5,637 nt of DNA from an uncultured Sutterella sp. (GTDB lineage Bacteria; Pseudomonadota; Gammaproteobacteria; Burkholderiales; Burkholderiaceae_F): positions 1-5,637 of the forward strand of contig USHK01000095.1 of the NCBI GenBank assembly GCA_900554375.1, given 5' to 3'. Positions 4,649 to 5,637 of the stretch are shown here, in pieces. The position numbers were made by a program, and so were the translations under genes. Within the stretch, counting starts at the first letter, position 1. Every line of letters starts with the position of its first letter. A model generated the notes under the pieces. That model was not told the DNA's origin. It ran no database searches and was given only the letters and a program-made list of their open reading frames with translations.

Positions 4649-5637
4649 ATGTCACGCCTAAACAAACTTTCTCTTTACCTACTCCTCTCTGCGCTTCCTA
4701 CCGTCAGCGTAACTGCTGCCGATATTGAAAAACTCAACACTGATGTCGTCGTGGTCGGAGGCGGCGGAACAGGCATGTCCGCGGCAGCTTCTGCCCATCA
4801 GCACGGAGCAAAAGTAATCCTTCTGGAAAAATTAGCCTTTGTGGGCGGCAGCTCCGCTCTATCAGGCGGAGCCTTGGCTGCCGGGGAATCCAATCCTCAG
4901 AAACGCGCCGGAACCAAAAACGTATCTAACGACGGTTTCGTCAATATTTGGCTGAAAGACCAGGATCGTTCATTCCCCGGCGGAGACGAATCCATGCCTA
5001 AACTGGATCGTATGCAAAAACTAGCTAAAGAATTCAATACGACGGTCAATTGGATGGAATCGGACATTGGGCATAAATTTGCGGTTCCCCGTCCTTTTGG
5101 ATACGGCGGTCCTAACTATGCCCACGCTCCTGCAGAAGCTCCCATCCCCGCTTCAGGAAGAGGTTCCTCGCATGCCGGCGGCAGGTTTGTGATCAAAGCC
5201 TTCAAAGCTTATCTGGATAAAGCCGGTGTGCCTATCATGACTGGTACCCGTGCGGAAGAACTCATTACGGATGACAAAGGCAACGTCGTGGGCGTCCGTG
5301 CCACAAAAGGCAAACAAAAGATTGAAATCCGCGCTAAAGCTGTAGTTCTAGGCACCGGCGGTTTCGCAAGAAACAAAGAACTGCTCCAAAAATTCGTTCC
5401 TTCTTACGCACCTTACACCGATGTTTCGAATGCAACACCCGGTGCAACCGGCGACGGAATCATCATGGCTCAAAAGATCGGCGCTGCCGGATTCAAGGAC
5501 GGTTGGGTAATGGGTATCAGCCCCGTCTCTTACAAACGTGAACTGAACAATACACTTCGCACAAAAAACGTATTTAAAGATGACGTATTCGTAAATCAGG
5601 ACGGAAAGCGCTTCGTTAAAGAAGACCTTCCTTATAT
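4649..5637 (+). CDS. Exported FAD-dependent oxidoreductase, flavocytochrome c/fumarate reductase family (3' end missing)
   Basis: An open frame of 329 codons that runs off the window. Residues 1-24 form a Sec signal peptide (R3, K6, then LSLYLLLSALPTVSV, cleavage after TAA before D25). A Rossmann FAD site follows: TDVVVVGGGGTGMSAAASA (31-49, GxGxxG with G37-G42) and the ribose-binding E60 in VILLEK. GGSSALSGGALAAG (66-79) and SSHAGGRFVIKAF (173-185) are typical of the FAD_binding_2 group, as are VVLGTGGFARN (232-242), TPGATGDGI (263-271) and VFVNQDGKRFVKED (313-326, with R321 placed like a known active-site Arg of the fumarate reductase group). No haem CxxCH motif or FMN-binding domain lies N-terminal, so electrons must come from a C-terminal domain beyond the window or a separate partner. 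The usual 'QxHPT' after GDGI is replaced by VMGISPVS, so fumarate is unlikely as substrate. The start ATG has only a weak ribosome site; the signal peptide supports it. It is probably in an operon with the amidohydrolase gene. Confidence 0.92.
   Translation, partial: MSRLNKLSLYLLLSALPTVSVTAADIEKLNTDVVVVGGGGTGMSAAASAHQHGAKVILLEKLAFVGGSSALSGGALAAGESNPQKRAGTKNVSNDGFVNIWLKDQDRSFPGGDESMPKLDRMQKLAKEFNTTVNWMESDIGHKFAVPRPFGYGGPNYAHAPAEAPIPASGRGSSHAGGRFVIKAFKAYLDKAGVPIMTGTRAEELITDDKGNVVGVRATKGKQKIEIRAKAVVLGTGGFARNKELLQKFVPSYAPYTDVSNATPGATGDGIIMAQKIGAAGFKDGWVMGISPVSYKRELNNTLRTKNVFKDDVFVNQDGKRFVKEDLPY

Overview
The window looks like the end of a draft-assembly contig from a gut-type betaproteobacterium. 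The best guess is a Sutterellaceae relative (Parasutterella/Sutterella/Turicimonas-like). This rests on moderate GC, a TtrS-type sensor kinase with a PhnD-like periplasmic domain, and exported amidohydrolase and flavoprotein genes of the kind abundant in that family. It is inference from protein style, not from a marker gene. The first 38 bases are not biological: they are an Illumina Nextera Read-1 adapter with the tail of what looks like an i5 index. Biological sequence starts at about 39.

Layout. Positions 39-329 (+) hold the C-terminal part of a LysR-type regulator, cut by the contig end. Positions 330-782 have no intact gene. They contain a decayed higA antitoxin gene (about 355-579), readable only by switching frame twice, followed by a probable promoter. 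Positions 783-1400 (+) encode a FixJ/TtrR-type response regulator. Positions 1412-3313 (-) encode a TtrS-like membrane histidine kinase. The two are tail to tail with 11 bp between them, an uncommon arrangement for a two-component pair. Positions 3314-3549 are a divergent intergenic region. Positions 3550-4569 (+) encode a Tat-exported amidohydrolase_2 (ACMSD-like) protein that has lost most of the usual metal ligands. A 79-bp gap with a strong 12-bp hairpin follows, then a Sec-exported FAD-dependent oxidoreductase of the flavocytochrome c/fumarate reductase superfamily (4649 to the window end, incomplete).

Working model (inference). The sensor kinase binds a small molecule in the periplasm and signals to the response regulator, which controls the exported amidohydrolase-like protein and flavoprotein. 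By analogy with TtrSR controlling tetrathionate reductase, this could be a respiratory module for an unidentified organic electron acceptor. The substrate cannot be read from the sequence. The flavoprotein lacks the usual HPT motif of fumarate reductases where it would be expected, and the amidohydrolase may be non-catalytic or use an unusual mechanism.
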